From: Desmodesmus armatus
Taxonomy: Eukaryota > Chlorophyta > Chlorophyceae > Sphaeropleales > Scenedesmaceae
Length of the DNA stretch: 64,000 bases
Assembly: GCA_007449985.2 (NCBI GenBank)
Contig: VIIQ02000175.1
Span: 62,001 to 126,000, forward strand
Direction of reading: 5' to 3'
The notes under the pieces are model-generated. The model saw only the letters and a program-made list of their open reading frames with translations. It did no database searches and was not told where the DNA came from. Shown here one piece after another: positions 35,728-47,618 of the stretch. Positions within the stretch are counted from its first letter, which is position 1, and the number at the start of each line of letters is the position of its first letter. Both the position numbers and the translations under genes were made by a program.

Positions 35728-38700
35728 ATGCTCTCCAGAACACGCATAGTGCTGCTCTCGCATCCCCACAACTGGAAGCAGCACAAATTCCAGGCAGTGG
35801 TCAATCGTTTCGTGTCATTGTCGAAGCAAGTAGGCCAGCAGGCTCGGCACTTCTGCGTTGCAAGCAGCAGTTCAAACTACAGCAGCAGCCTCACAAGCAG
35901 CAGTACTGCAGCACCGTCAGAGGACCCTTCAAACAGTGCAGCAACAACCATGGTGACCGTAGACATCACCAGGGACAACTTTCAGGAGGTGCTTCCAGCA
36001 GTCAAGCAGGCGCTGGAGCGCTGCACCTTCTTTGCCATAGACTGTGAGATGACTGGCCTGCACACTGACGGCTTCAAGCACGAATACCTGGATGACCATC
36101 AGTCCAGGTGTGTCATGTCAGCTGGCAGCAGGAACGGAGGCCATTGCACGTGTGAGCATGGTGCTGGCAGGATGTCAGTTGGCGCCCTCAATGTCCTGGC
36201 AGCACAGCAGGTCAGCAGAGTACTAAATCGATCAGCACCCAGCACAGGCATGCATCCTTGACAGCAGCTGTTTCCCACGGCTATGCGCTGGGCAGACGGA
36301 GTGAAGGTGGCAGCTTGCTGTGCATGATGTGACAGGCTGCCCCTGTCTGTTTCCTGCAGGTACTGCAAGATTGCAGACAGCAGCAAGAGCTACATCGTCA
36401 CCCAGTATGGACTCAGCTGCTTCGAGATGACAGGTGCACAACATCTGCTCTCAAATCCTGGTTGCTGCTGGAGCTATCACAGCAACAAGCACCCTGCATG
36501 CTTGCCAGCAAATCACACTCACTCTGCAGCAGTTGCTAGCACACACCCCTGCTGACCGCCCCCAATATTTGCAACGCTTGCCAGGACCCAACACGTACGA
36601 GGCTTCGACATTCAACTTCTTCGTCTTCCCCTCACCCTTTGGCAACTACAACCGCAAGTAAGCTCAGCACAGCGTGGGCCAGCAAGGTGCTGCTTGCCTT
36701 CATGACAGCTTGGATGATATGGATTCTCCTCTACCAGCAGTTTTGACCCTGCCAGCGCGTATGCGCAGCAACCAGCAGCAGTCCAGCACACAAGGCGGCA
36801 ACAGTCCAGCAGCTGGCACCCAGCCTTGCCAACGCAGGCTACTGCACACGCGTTTGACAACATCGCCAGCACAAGCATGTCTTCAATACATGTGCCATGC
36901 TGTCCTCCGCCTGCAGGTTTCTGTGTGACGCATCCTCGCTGGAGTTCCTGTCAAAGCATGGCTTTGACTTCAACACATGCATAGGCCAGGGTGTGCGCTA
37001 CATGCCCCTGCGGACACGGGACTGGCACCTGATGCAGGTATGCTTACAGCAGGATTTTTACACAGCCCCTGTCATCATCAGTGTGGTTGGCTCTGTACAG
37101 TACAACACCGGTTTTGTACTGCCTGGAAGGCCCTTCTGCCACTGAGCACACTCAGGGCACATGTGCGCAAACAGCAGCACAGCGCACGCTAGCAAAGCAT
37201 GCAGCCTAGGGCTGCTTTCCAGGCTATGGCCAGAGGGCCGTCAGCCACTGGGCGCATGTGCCACATACAAGCACAGCGCTTGAAACAACGCAGCCTCCGG
37301 CTGCCAAGCTGGCGCGCAAATCCCCTAGCTGCTGCCCTCTTGGGAAGCTGCTGCTGACAGGACAAGCAGGACGGGTCTCACCAGTGCCATGCTTTGCCAT
37401 GCCGTCATGCGCTGGTGTGCAGGTCGACCGCTACAAAGATGGTGAAACCCGCCAGCCAGTCGCTCCCAGCAGCGCAGAGGACAAGGCCTTTGTGCAGGAC
37501 TTGATACAGCTTGTAACAGACTGGGTGGCAGGCAAGAGCATACAGGACAGCATGCTGCACATGCATGGAGGGCTCAGCACGGATGAGGACACAGGTGTGC
37601 AGGGGCAGGGGGGCACGCGGGGTGGTGTGTACAGGTTGCCAAGTCCAGTCTGTTGGGCAGGGGAGTGCCGCCCTGGACAGTATTACACTTTGTGCCGTTG
37701 CACTGCACTGCAATCCATGCCGGCATGCAAGAGTTGTGTCTCAGGATGCAGCCATGTTGTAACGTTCCCCTCAACATGGCAGACCACTGTTGTGGTGGGC
37801 GCAGTCTCTGGCGCGCGCTGTTGGTTGGCCGCGCGCACTTGTGGGCATTGCAAAAGCTGTTAGACATGCTGTCGCTCTGAATGTGTCTGTGTGTGCACGC
37901 GCAGGCATGCTGTCAGCAGATGAGAACGGCCCTGCAGCCGCAGAGGGTGCGCTGGCCAACGGTGTGCAGGCGCAGCAGGAGCAGCTGCTGCTGGTGCCCA
38001 TGAACAGCTTCAGGCGACTGCTGGCATTCCAGGAGCTGCGCAAGCCGCAGTTTGGGGTCCAGGGCCACCCTGGCTTCTACGTCACCAAGGCAGGCAGGAC
38101 TGCCCTCACCTGTACCTTGCGTCTGCCTGATGTCTGAGATGTTCCACCATCACCGGCTGCAATGCGCGCGCGTCTGCAGCTTGGAAAATCTAGGCAGCCC
38201 AAATTTGCCGGCGGCGTCCTGTTTCAGGCAGGCTGTCGGCCAGTGTGGTGCGCAGAGCTGGGGGGCTTCAGCTCTGCTTTCCTTGTGCCCGCAGCTGCAC
38301 GAAAGCCTGCAGGAGCATTCATGTTGTGTTTAGCACAATTATGCATCGTCTCCGCTGTGGTGTTGTGCAGGCCGAGGGCGACAGCCGGTGCATCGTGCTG
38401 GTGCGAGCCACGCAGCAGCAGGCAGAGGCCCACGAGGCGCAGGAGCGGGCAGCAAAGATCGCGCACATCCACGCAGCCGCTGGCTTTGCTGCCGTGTTTG
38501 ACGCGATGCGCGCGTCTAACAAGCCCTGCGTGGGCCACAACTGCATGTTTGACATCAGCTATGGGCTGTTCTGCTTTGCGGACAGCTACCTGCCGGCCAC
38601 ATGGAATGACTACAAGAAGATGGTGCGGTCCTGGTGAGTCATGGCATGGCTGGTGGGATGACTCAGGGATGATCGTGTCGTGACTGGTTTCTGCTGAGGG

Positions 38701-40027
38701 CAGGCTGAGCTAAGCCATGCCACACGCAGCCCTGCGCGCAATGCAGCATTTCCCTGAAGTGCATCCTGGGCGCAGCTGCGCATGTACGCTTGCTCACTCA
38801 TTGATAATGCACTACAGCTGTTGCAGACGAGTGCAATGCAGACTGGCCAGCTGCAGCATTCGCCTTTGAGCGAGCCGATTGCCGTGCTGTGCTGCGCTGT
38901 GACATGGTGTGCTGTGTGCTGTGCAGGCACCGTGGTGGTATCTGGGACACCAAGTACCTGGCCAGGAGGCTGCCTGAGGTGGGTGGGTGCATGGCGCCCT
39001 CACACGTGTAGCACTGCGCTTATGCAGCGAACGTGCACGCGCTGTGGACTGGTCACTCTCACCTCCACACACCAAGCGCTTATCTGACACATCGCTCATC
39101 TAAAATCGACAGCGCCATCATGGCTGCATGATGCATGATGCAGCTCAGCACATGGATGTGTCACAGAAGCTGGGTCGCGCATGCGCCTAGTCAGGTGGCA
39201 TACATGAGCATAATGAAGGATCCAAGTTGCTCTATGCTCTTTGCTGCCGCCAGGTGTTTGAGGGCGATACGGGCCTGAGCTCAGTGTTTGCCGCCACCAA
39301 CCAGCCCACAGACCAGCAGCAGTCCAGCATGCAGGCGCTCCTGCAGGCTGGCTCTGCAGACGGCAGCAGCAGTCCCCTGCAGCTCCCTCACATCAGCCAC
39401 GCCCCAGGCTTTGACAAGTACAGGAACCTGGCGCCTGGGGAGGCAGCACACGAGGCGGGATACGGTGAGGGTGGCATTGTGCAGCTGCGCGTGGGTTTCG
39501 CCTGCCTTGCAACAATCTTGAGCCAGATCCAGGATCTTCCGGGGTGATTGCGTGTTGGGAACGAGTACTGCACAGTGCACAGTAGAGCACCCTGCATCAC
39601 CATGAAGTACATGCCGTGAGAGCAGATCCGCATATCACAACGGGCCGCAGGCGCATCAGCTGTTGCACTGTGAAAGGTCTATCTAGGCTGCTGCTGCCCT
39701 GGGGAGACCCCTTGCTGTGACAGTGCATGCCTTGAGAAGAGAGTTCCTGATTACAACAGGCCATAGGCTCATCAGCTTTGCGCGGTCAAAGCGTTCTCTA
39801 GGCTGCTGCTGACCTGGGGAGACGCCTTCTGTGCCACCTGCAGATGCCTTCATGACAGGAGCCACCTTCGCAGCCATGTTGCCGTTGGTAGCAGCCAAGG
39901 TTGCAGCAGACCCTACACACGAGCTGGCTGTGGCACACGCAGAGGCGCTGCAGCGGGCAGCGGAGGCAGCACAGGCGGCACCCGGCACAGGTAGCGCACA
40001 CCCGCTGCCCCTCTTTAAAGGCCTCAC

Positions 40028-40060
<33 letters not shown>

Positions 40061-41133
40061 AGCCCCCCAGCAGGAAGTGCCAGCAGCACCCCAGCAGCAG
40101 CAACCAGATGGCAGTGAAACTCAGCAGCAGGAGTCAGCAAAGCAGCTGCAGCCAGCTGCCGAGCAGCAGGAGCAGCAGCAACAGGACGTTGAAATGCAGG
40201 AGCCGCAGCCACAGCAGCAGCAGCAGCAGCAGCCGAGCCTGCTGAGCTTTGTGTCTGGTGTGGTTGGCCGGTTGAATGTCACATTCAGTGACCTGCAGTA
40301 TGCTGCGCTGTGGGGTGAGGACCCCATCCCCGACAGGCCCGGCAGCTTCCACCTGTCAGGGCTGCAGGAGGGGTACCGCTTTGACGAGGTTGGACGCATG
40401 ATGAGGCGCATTGGCTTCACGACGGTGGGTGGCCGCACATCGACAACACGTGCATGTACTTGCTTGTGTTGTTGCATCTGTAGGTATGCATGCATGCGCT
40501 TGTTGCGGGCAGTGGAGGCGCGCAATAGCAATGGCGGTCAGAGAGTGCTGCTGTGTCAGTGGGCGGGCTGGGTGCACGCAGTGTGGCAAGCGGCCTGTGC
40601 TACAGCAGCGTGCATGTGGCTATCCGATAGCTGAGCGCACTATTATTGTGCGTGAGAGGTCACACCTGTACCTTGCGCACTCCGTGCCCACCAAGTGTGA
40701 TGTGCTAGGAACCCGCCTGCGAGATTAGTCCCTGGCCTGATGGTGTGTCGTTGCTGTTGGTGCTGCTGCCGCGCTGGGTGTCGTGTGCCTTCCTGTTCTG
40801 TCTGTGCAGGCACGCATCACTGCCGTGGACGCCAGCAGCTGCCTGGTGACAGTAAAGCCAGAGGAGGCTGACGCAGCAGCAGCAGCAAACCCTGGCGAGG
40901 GCCTCAGGCTTACCCCTTGGGAGCAGCACGCACAGCTGCGCTACTCGCGCAAGCTGCCAGAGGGCTTGGAAGCAGCACAGGATGCTGGCGCTGGTGCTAG
41001 TGCTGGTACAGCTGCTGGTGGTGCTGGCAGCAGTAGGGTCCGTCGGGCTGCCAAGCGGCCCAGGACTGCCATCGAGGCTGAGGATGGGGGCGAGGAGCAG
41101 CCGCAGCAGCGATCGTACTGCTCTATAATGTGA
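35728..41133 (+). CDS. PARN: PARN-type poly(A)-specific 3' exoribonuclease
   Basis: DEDD-family deadenylase. Eleven exons: 35728-36107, 36360-36433, 36585-36657, 36917-37037, 37423-37594, 37905-38089, 38371-38633, 38927-38978, 39254-39464, 39844-40424, 40810-41133, giving 811 residues with all phases consistent. All catalytic acids are visible: Asp/Glu in FFAIDCEMTGL, Asp in PCVGHNCMFDISY, and His/Asp in AHEAGYDAFMTG. FLSKHGFDFN and the R3H-like region (PMNSFRRLLAFQELRK) match human PARN. The ATG at 35728 adds 74 residues rich in Arg, Ser and Gln and poor in acids, which resembles a mitochondrial presequence; ATG 35950 would give a form beginning MVTVDITRDNFQEV. A Gln-rich insert of about 90 residues follows the last catalytic motif. 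The C-terminus has a basic RRAAKRPR segment and ends CSIM. Intron 6 appears to use a GC donor at 38090. Family is certain; localisation is inference. Confidence 0.93.
39604..39843 (+). repeat. Tandem duplication of about 120 bp in PARN intron 9
   Basis: Two diverged copies (about 39604-39723 and 39724-39843) share CTAGGCTGCTGCTG and CTGGGGAGAC. The second runs into the acceptor of exon 10. Unlike the other genes, no exon sequence is clearly included. Confidence 0.7.
40030..40233 (+). repeat. CAG-rich coding repeat of PARN
   Basis: Several CAG runs of 4-10 codons give the Gln-rich insert. They are interrupted by Pro, Glu and Ala codons. Confidence 0.9.
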
Positions 41134-42800
41134 TTGTCTGTCTTTTGGCAGGCTTCGGCTGTGTGTTGTGATGCTGATGACTGTCACATTTCCAACTTGC
41201 TGATTTTGTTGGACAGATTTTTGCCACAGCAGCTTGGCGGTCTGCTGATGTGGTTTGACAGCCAGACCTCACAGCAATTTATGCTGAAGACTCATTTGCA
41301 GCATTGGCTGCTTGTTTCACTTGCACATGCTGTGACCTCACTATTGAGGGCATCAGACTGAGTGTGTTTTGTCAGTAGCACAGCAGGAGGCCTAGTGTTT
41401 GACTGACAGTCTGTAGGACCCTCAACAGACAACAACCATCATGATGATCGTAGGCTGCAGCTGACTGTGAGGGCATATTTCCTTGCTGTGCCTTGACAGC
41501 AGTGTACAAGCTGTCCCTGACATGATGCAGAGTGCAGCGCTGTTTGTGCCTTTAGTTTTGGGGCTGCGCTGGAGGTGATTGGGTGACGTGCTGGCAACTG
41601 GCTGGCTGGCGAGGGCACTCGGCTGTGCATGTCCTGCTATGAAGGCGGCATTGCTGCAATGGCTGCGGGCGTATGCTGTTGCCCTGTTTGCAGGATGCTG
41701 GCTTGCTGGCATGATGAGGCTTGAAATGCGATACTGCTGCAAAGCATGATGGTGTGCGCACATCACAACTAGATGGGGCCCCTCTGCAATAATGCTCAGG
41801 TGCTGCGCTGTGGTGCGCTGGAACCCGCTGTAAAGGTGCTGAGGTGCGTGGGGTATGAGCTGTCTCTACATGAAGGCAGGCAGGGCAAGCCAAGACACAG
41901 CCAACCAGCACACATGTCTGAACAAGATGTTGATGATGAATGTGTTACAGAGCAGCAGGGTGCTGCTGCAGGTGGCATGCATGGGTGGTGCGTTGCAGCA
42001 CCTCTCCATTGCGTAATACTGCATGACGGTGCTTCTGCAGCACTTGTACTAGCAGAGTGATGCGGATGGTATGCTTGCTGTTGTGACAGGGCCCAAGCAA
42101 TGCAGGGGACCTCTCACAACCCCCTCACATTAGAGGGTGCTGAGGAAAATGCCTGGTCAAACAATCAGCTTGTGTGCATGCACAAGTAGAATCAGAGCGC
42201 AGGAGAACTGCAGGATATGCAGCGCTGCTGTGCTCAAAGCTGCCGAACCACATAGTAGGGCGCACAGTGCAGCTGTCATGACCAAGAGCTGAGCTAGTGC
42301 AGAAGCAGCAGCAGCTGGAAAGATGGGGTAATGCAAGGTCGACAAGCACTGGCCTGTGTTCACTCACACGTGTCAAAACCAAAACCTTGGAGCATGCAGG
42401 TGTAAAGCGAGCACTGGCCCACTTCAACACTACGTCGCAGTGCGCTGCTGCGTGCTACTGCTGCTGCTGCAACAACACAGCTGTCAGTAAATCAAACTGG
42501 CTGTGCGGCTGGTTATTGACAAACATGATTAGCTGATGTGCTGGATGGGTCAAAAGCTGCTGACTAGCAGTAGCAAAAAAGCCACTGCAGCCGTAAAAAG
42601 TACAAGGGGGTTGCAGCCACACTCAACAGATGTCATGTCAGGAGGGGTCCCAGTCAATCAGTCAGTCCCAAGGATTGTGTTGGCGGGTAGGTCAATCCAT
42701 TCATCTCCAAGAGAGAGCCTTGGGGCAGCATCAACAACGGTAGTAGGTCCGTAGCGCAGGTCAAAGGTAGTCAAAGGTAGTAGGTAGTAGGGTCGAGACC
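41134..42800. other. Convergent intergenic region, PARN / SKP1
   Basis: No supported gene between the two convergent stop codons. TGTAA at 41,829-41,833 (plus) could end PARN. The minus-strand equivalent (TTACA on plus) occurs near 41,944 but is distant from SKP1. Confidence 0.4.
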
Positions 42801-43591
42801 TTACTTCCTGTCCCACCAGCTGCCACGGCCCCAACGGTTGCGGCCAGTGGTAGCACGGGCAGAGGCAGAGCCCACCCATGTGGCATACCTGTTGACAGCA
42901 GCATGGAAGCAGAGCAGCAGCAGAGCGTCAGTGTCCACAAATTTTGACAGCATGTGGCATATGTGGCGTGGGTACAGGAATGCAGGAGTGTTGTGCAATT
43001 CGGAGCCTTGCTGTTGCACATGCATGCATGCAGGTATGCTGCTTTGAATGCAGGGCTGGGTGCTGTGAATGGTGGGTGATTGCAAGGTTGACCAACATGA
43101 CTGACTGCTGCTCAGGCAGCTGCAGGAAGCTTCATTCATTCTCCACACTGCTGCTGGCGTAAATTTCGTGAGTCCGTGCTGCTTCTACTGCTGCTTTGAA
43201 AGCTCTCATGCTGGTGTGCTGCTGCTTCGATAGCTGCTGCAGGAGTGACGCACCTAGTGGTGTCGGGGTCAGCTCCGCTCATCACAGCACGCTCGATGGC
43301 AGCAGATGTCTCTTGTTGGGCCCACATGCTGCCCCAACGGAGGAGCTTGCGAGACTTCTGGGACTCAGCAGCTGCACAGGCAAGCAAGCAGTGCAGGACA
43401 GCAAAGGAACCAGAAGGTCAGTCAAAGCAGCAGTAAACATGTGATCAGTGCATGTGAGCTGGATTGGTCTGAAGCTTCTTAAAGTACTTGGATAAAAGCC
43501 AAAAGCAGAATCAAAGCTTACCTGTGGCATCAGCTGCCACAAGGGTGGCCAGCAGGGCCAGGGTGACAAAGAGCACAACCTTGTTGGCCAT
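42801..43591 (-). CDS. SKP1: small secreted RKLL-motif peptide precursor
   Basis: Three exons (43591-43522, 43371-43254, 42888-42801) encode 91 residues. The signal peptide is MANKVVLFVTLALLATLVAA, followed by a basic SRKLLRWGSMW segment. An AIERAVMSGADPDTTR block shared in form with its relatives is next, then an Arg/Trp/Gly-rich tail (GRNRWGRGSWWDRK). It has no Cys after the signal peptide. Introns are phase 1 and phase 2. A strong TATA box lies about 100 bases upstream. It is probably secreted, and basic sites in SRKLLR could allow processing; no known function or family recognised. Closest relative in the window is SKP2. Confidence 0.78.
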
Positions 43592-45022
43592 TGTGGTGAG
43601 ACTGGGGGTAGCTGGGGGCAGAAGAGTGCAGAGGGCTAGTGCTGAGAAAGTTGAGAGAGCTGGTGACTTTCTCAGCCTGGAATGCAGCTTTTATAGCGAA
43701 GTCAAGACGCGCGATGCCGCTTGTCACACCGCGTGGAAGGTCAGCGTGGGAGGTAGCAGCGGGCCGGTACATCAGAGCCTTTGAGCCTTTTCGAACTTAT
43801 TTAACTAAGGAACAAAACTGTTCTGTGTGACTTCTGAGGCGGGAGGCGGAGGTGAAGGGTCTGTCACAAATTTGAATGGGCCGTACTGGACCAAGGGCAC
43901 GCGAGGAAAGAAGCTGTGCCGCGGCATCGCGTCTTTGCTGTTTCTCGCATCTGATGACTTCCGCGTGGGGCTGTGAGTGTACTGCCCCCCTGCCTGTAGC
44001 TGCCCTGCAAGCCCAATGCAATGCAGCACACGTCGATAGTCTTCTTAATGCAATCTTATACCTGACTGGAATTATCGCTGCAATCCTGGCCACCTCGCAC
44101 TTCTGACTGCTGACAGTGGTGACAGCAGTGACTGCTGCTGCTGCTTCTCTCTCGCGTGCCACATGCACTATGACGTGTTCAACAGACTCTTTTACAGCAC
44201 ATCACAGTTTTGTGTCTGATGAGCAGCTGTTGTGGCGACATGCTGCTCTGAGACTATACTCTCCAGTAGTGCTGCCTGCGCTGCTGCCAGCAGTGCTGAG
44301 GTGCATGGACCAGCTACCATGAGGCTAGCTGCAGTCGCTGCAGGTTCTGATCACTGGACAGACAAATCGCATGCAGCAGTGAGCTGTGCTCATGCAGCAG
44401 CAGCGAATGGCCGCAGCAGGTTCACCACATGAGGTTGGTTACAGGCAAGTGTGCATGGCCAACACCAGTGGTGGAATCTACACACCAAGGCATAAGCAGC
44501 ATGCATGGTGCACCGCTGCATGAATCTTGTTTCAACCAAACATGCTAGAATGCCACAGCACACAAAGCTTCTGCTGTGGCCAGGACCTGAACAAAGGGGG
44601 AAGGCCCTCAAGGCACCCACATCAGAGGTGACACTACTACAGCTGCCTGTGTGTGACAGAGTGCAGGCCTCAAACAAAAGGCACAAGCAGAAATGCCTCA
44701 GCTCCAGCCATGCATGCTGGTACGTGATGCACAATCCGTCCACATCAACTGCCAATTAGCGCTCTATCACCACCTCTCGCACAATGAATCAATCCCACAC
44801 AATACAAGGTCAAGACTTCTGCTGGCACACCACCAGCTGATATGAATGCACCATGCAGCTGCAACATAGCTGCAGCAGTCAAGAACATCTCAGCCCATGG
44901 CCTCATCATGCTGCGCACACCGCTTCTTAATCAATGCAGGCAGTCAGGGCTTCATGTTGTCGACAGTGTCGATACCGGTGATTGGGTTTGCTGCTCAGCA
45001 GCCTGCCAAGCAGCATCGCCAC
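43592..45022. other. Intergenic between SKP1 and SKP2
   Basis: It holds the SKP1 promoter (TATA at 43688-43696) and otherwise no supported gene. Confidence 0.45.
43688..43696 (-). promoter_or_regulatory. TATA box, SKP1
   Basis: CTATAAAAG on the minus strand, about 100 bases upstream of the SKP1 ATG. Confidence 0.65.
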
Positions 45023-45482
45023 TTAGTGCTTGCCCCACCTGCCCCAGCCACTGTTCCCACCCCAGCCACCACCAGTGGTAGCCCAACGTGTCGCACCCAT
45101 GTCAGCACCACTGTCGACAGCACGGCCAATGGCATCGGATGCCCCCCAGCTTGACCACTGCAGCAGCTTGCGGCCGGCCTTCAGCTCTGCGAGGGGCAAC
45201 GCAGAAACAGGCGTGAACTGTTTATTTGTCGTAAAAATAGTGTTTTGCGCTGCTATGGACGAATCAGACCCTCAGGTAGCGGATATTTGCATGGCAGCAG
45301 CAGCAGAGAGGCAGTACATGAACAAATTACCGCGGAAAGAGCGCGTGAGCCTGTATTGAGCGCACAAGTTGATTTCAACTCAGCATATATGCTTGTATTA
45401 CACACTCACCTGCTGCACTGGCTGCGACCACAAAGCAGAAAGCGATGAGCACTGCACCCATCACGAAGAGCTGCCTAGCCAT
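45023..45482 (-). CDS. SKP2: small secreted RKLL-motif peptide precursor
   Basis: Two exons (45482-45410, 45186-45023) encode 78 residues. The signal peptide is MARQLFVMGAVLIAFCFVVA, followed by ELKAGRKLLQWSSWGAS, then DAIGRAVDSGADMGATR and a Gly/Trp-rich tail ending GWGRWGKH. The second intron of SKP1 is absent: sequence equivalent to its exons 2 and 3 is joined at the same Arg, pointing to intron loss or gain between the two. Probably secreted; function unknown. The end GRWGKH contains a Gly-Lys that could be an amidation signal, which is inference. Confidence 0.78.
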
Positions 45483-47618
45483 CTTGAACTTGCGTAACAA
45501 CAGAGTTTTGTACTTAATTCAGATGGAGCGATTTGTGCGTGAGTGCGCGCTTCCACGGCCGATCTTGGCCCCTTTTGAGTCCTTGGTGACAGCAAGTGGC
45601 AGTGGCAGTAGGGTATTGCCGCGCGAGACAAATATGTCACGGCTGTTGACGCTTTGAGTTGTATATTTTAGTTGTTTTCTGCGGCTGCAGGCTCCTTGGC
45701 TCCCGAAAATGGTGCTGCGTGCAGTGGGTGCGCAAATGCACATAAATCAATGTAGCTGGGCCCCACTGCATGGGACACTGATACAATACAGTTCAGACAC
45801 GACCTTTGGTTCAAATATGCTCAGATAGCTTGCGGGGTGCACGATACAGGAGCTGTCACCAGGCAGGCAGTACAGCAGCATGGTTGGTCCAGGCAGCACA
45901 AGGTGAGATTGAGTTGAGGATTCCAGACTCTATACGGGCCTTTCAGACACAAACTTTTACTGCTGAAACATGACAAACACAAGGCTTCATAAATGACAGG
46001 CAGCTGTTCTTTGCAGCTCAGGGGGTTTGCATCAAGCTGTGCCAGACCCATCACTCAGCAGTGGCAGCAAGCTGCCCAGGTACAGTCACGCTGCATCAGC
46101 CAACACTGCAAACAGCAGCAACTCAATGCCAAACAAACGTTACATTGTGAACAGCAAGCACTGGCAGCCCTGCAATCACCATAGGGCTGCCTTGCTGCAG
46201 TCAATCGGATGGTCACGAACACCACAGTCACAGCACTCTCCTGCACTGGTAATGCTGCGCCCTGACTGCCCATATGCATGCATGCAGCAAGGCTGCTCTT
46301 TCCCTCCACCCAACTTTGGCATCCTCAAAGAAACCCCTTGCCAGGTACTCCTGCTGTTGCCTAGATAGTGCCCACAGGATGGTGGACACAGTTACACACG
46401 ATAGTGCACCTTTGACCATGGCTCAGACAGCCTGCCTTGTTGACAAGCTTTCCTGCCATGGTAAACAGCCCGTGTATGCCTCATATGAGGCAGTGAGACA
46501 CCCATTACTCATGAGTCATTACGCTGCACGCTTGATGGAACACAACAACAAGGGAGACAGCTGGATGCAAGCACGGGCTGCGACACTACCTGCAGCGGCT
46601 GACAACAACTGAAAGTAGGTACAGCCACAGCCCATCTTCCTGTCAAGGTTATGTAGGGAGTGCATCACTGATGCAGGCAGCAGCCCAACGACACGCTGTC
46701 AGCACACAGTGAAGTGTGACTTGAGACACGGCAAGCCGCTCTAGCTGCTTGCCTGCTGCACAAAAACACTCACGAGTCAACGTGCTGCACAACAACACTC
46801 AAGAGCCAAAAACATGGTCATGTCACACAAGCGTCTCGCAGACACAAGTCAGGCTGAAGTCACATGGCACAGCACAAGACGACATGCTGCACATGCACGC
46901 CCTGAAAGAAGCAGACAGCTGAGAGAGGACGCGACCTGCGCCCTTCACTGTGAAACGTGTGCTGCAGCTACAATTGTCGCCATGACGGCCACACGCATTA
47001 AGCAAGATCCTTTTGTCACCCCACACACTTTGAACAATGCCCAGAAATCAGCTGGCTACTGGAAGAGGGGCGCAGGGACCCCCTGCCACACACAGCAAGA
47101 ATCAGCCAAGATCAGGACAGCCCTAAAGGCTGCCAGGAGCAAAGGAGAGTCTTAGCGATCATGCACCATCCTTGCTCGATGCATGCCAACAGGCAGAAAA
47201 ACTTTGCAGACAACATGCAACAACTGTAACAGACACTCACACTGCGTTTGCACCCATACTTGCACAGAAACATCATCTGTTAAGCAAAGACGACCCGGGT
47301 GTGACATATGCACAATGGCTGCATCAGCTGCCGGCTGTCTGCCCCCAACCACAAAAACACACCCAGACATGTCGGACATATCAGCCACAAAACCCTGATC
47401 AAAGGCAAGTCAACGGTTGCGGCCACCCCTGCAGCAACTGCAGCTTGAGTTTGCGTGTTGCGCTGTTCGGCCCTTCAAGCGCGCCTGCACTCCTTACTGG
47501 GCTGCCATCACCAGATGTGCACAGGTGCTGATGACTGCTGCTTTGAATCTTGGCAAAGCTCGCGAGCTGGATGCCTGCACTGGCGTCTCCACGCGGCTGG
47601 ACAGCATGCACGAACTGC
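45483..47618. other. Intergenic between SKP2 and SKP3
   Basis: No supported gene. A weak TATA-like TAAAATATAC (minus) at 45,661-45,670 lies about 180 bases upstream of SKP2. Open frames at 46,027-46,612 and 46,814-47,155 lack support. Confidence 0.4.

Noticed and set aside
46027..47155. Open frames between SKP2 and SKP3
   Set aside because: No similarity to the SKP family on either strand and no recognisable motif.
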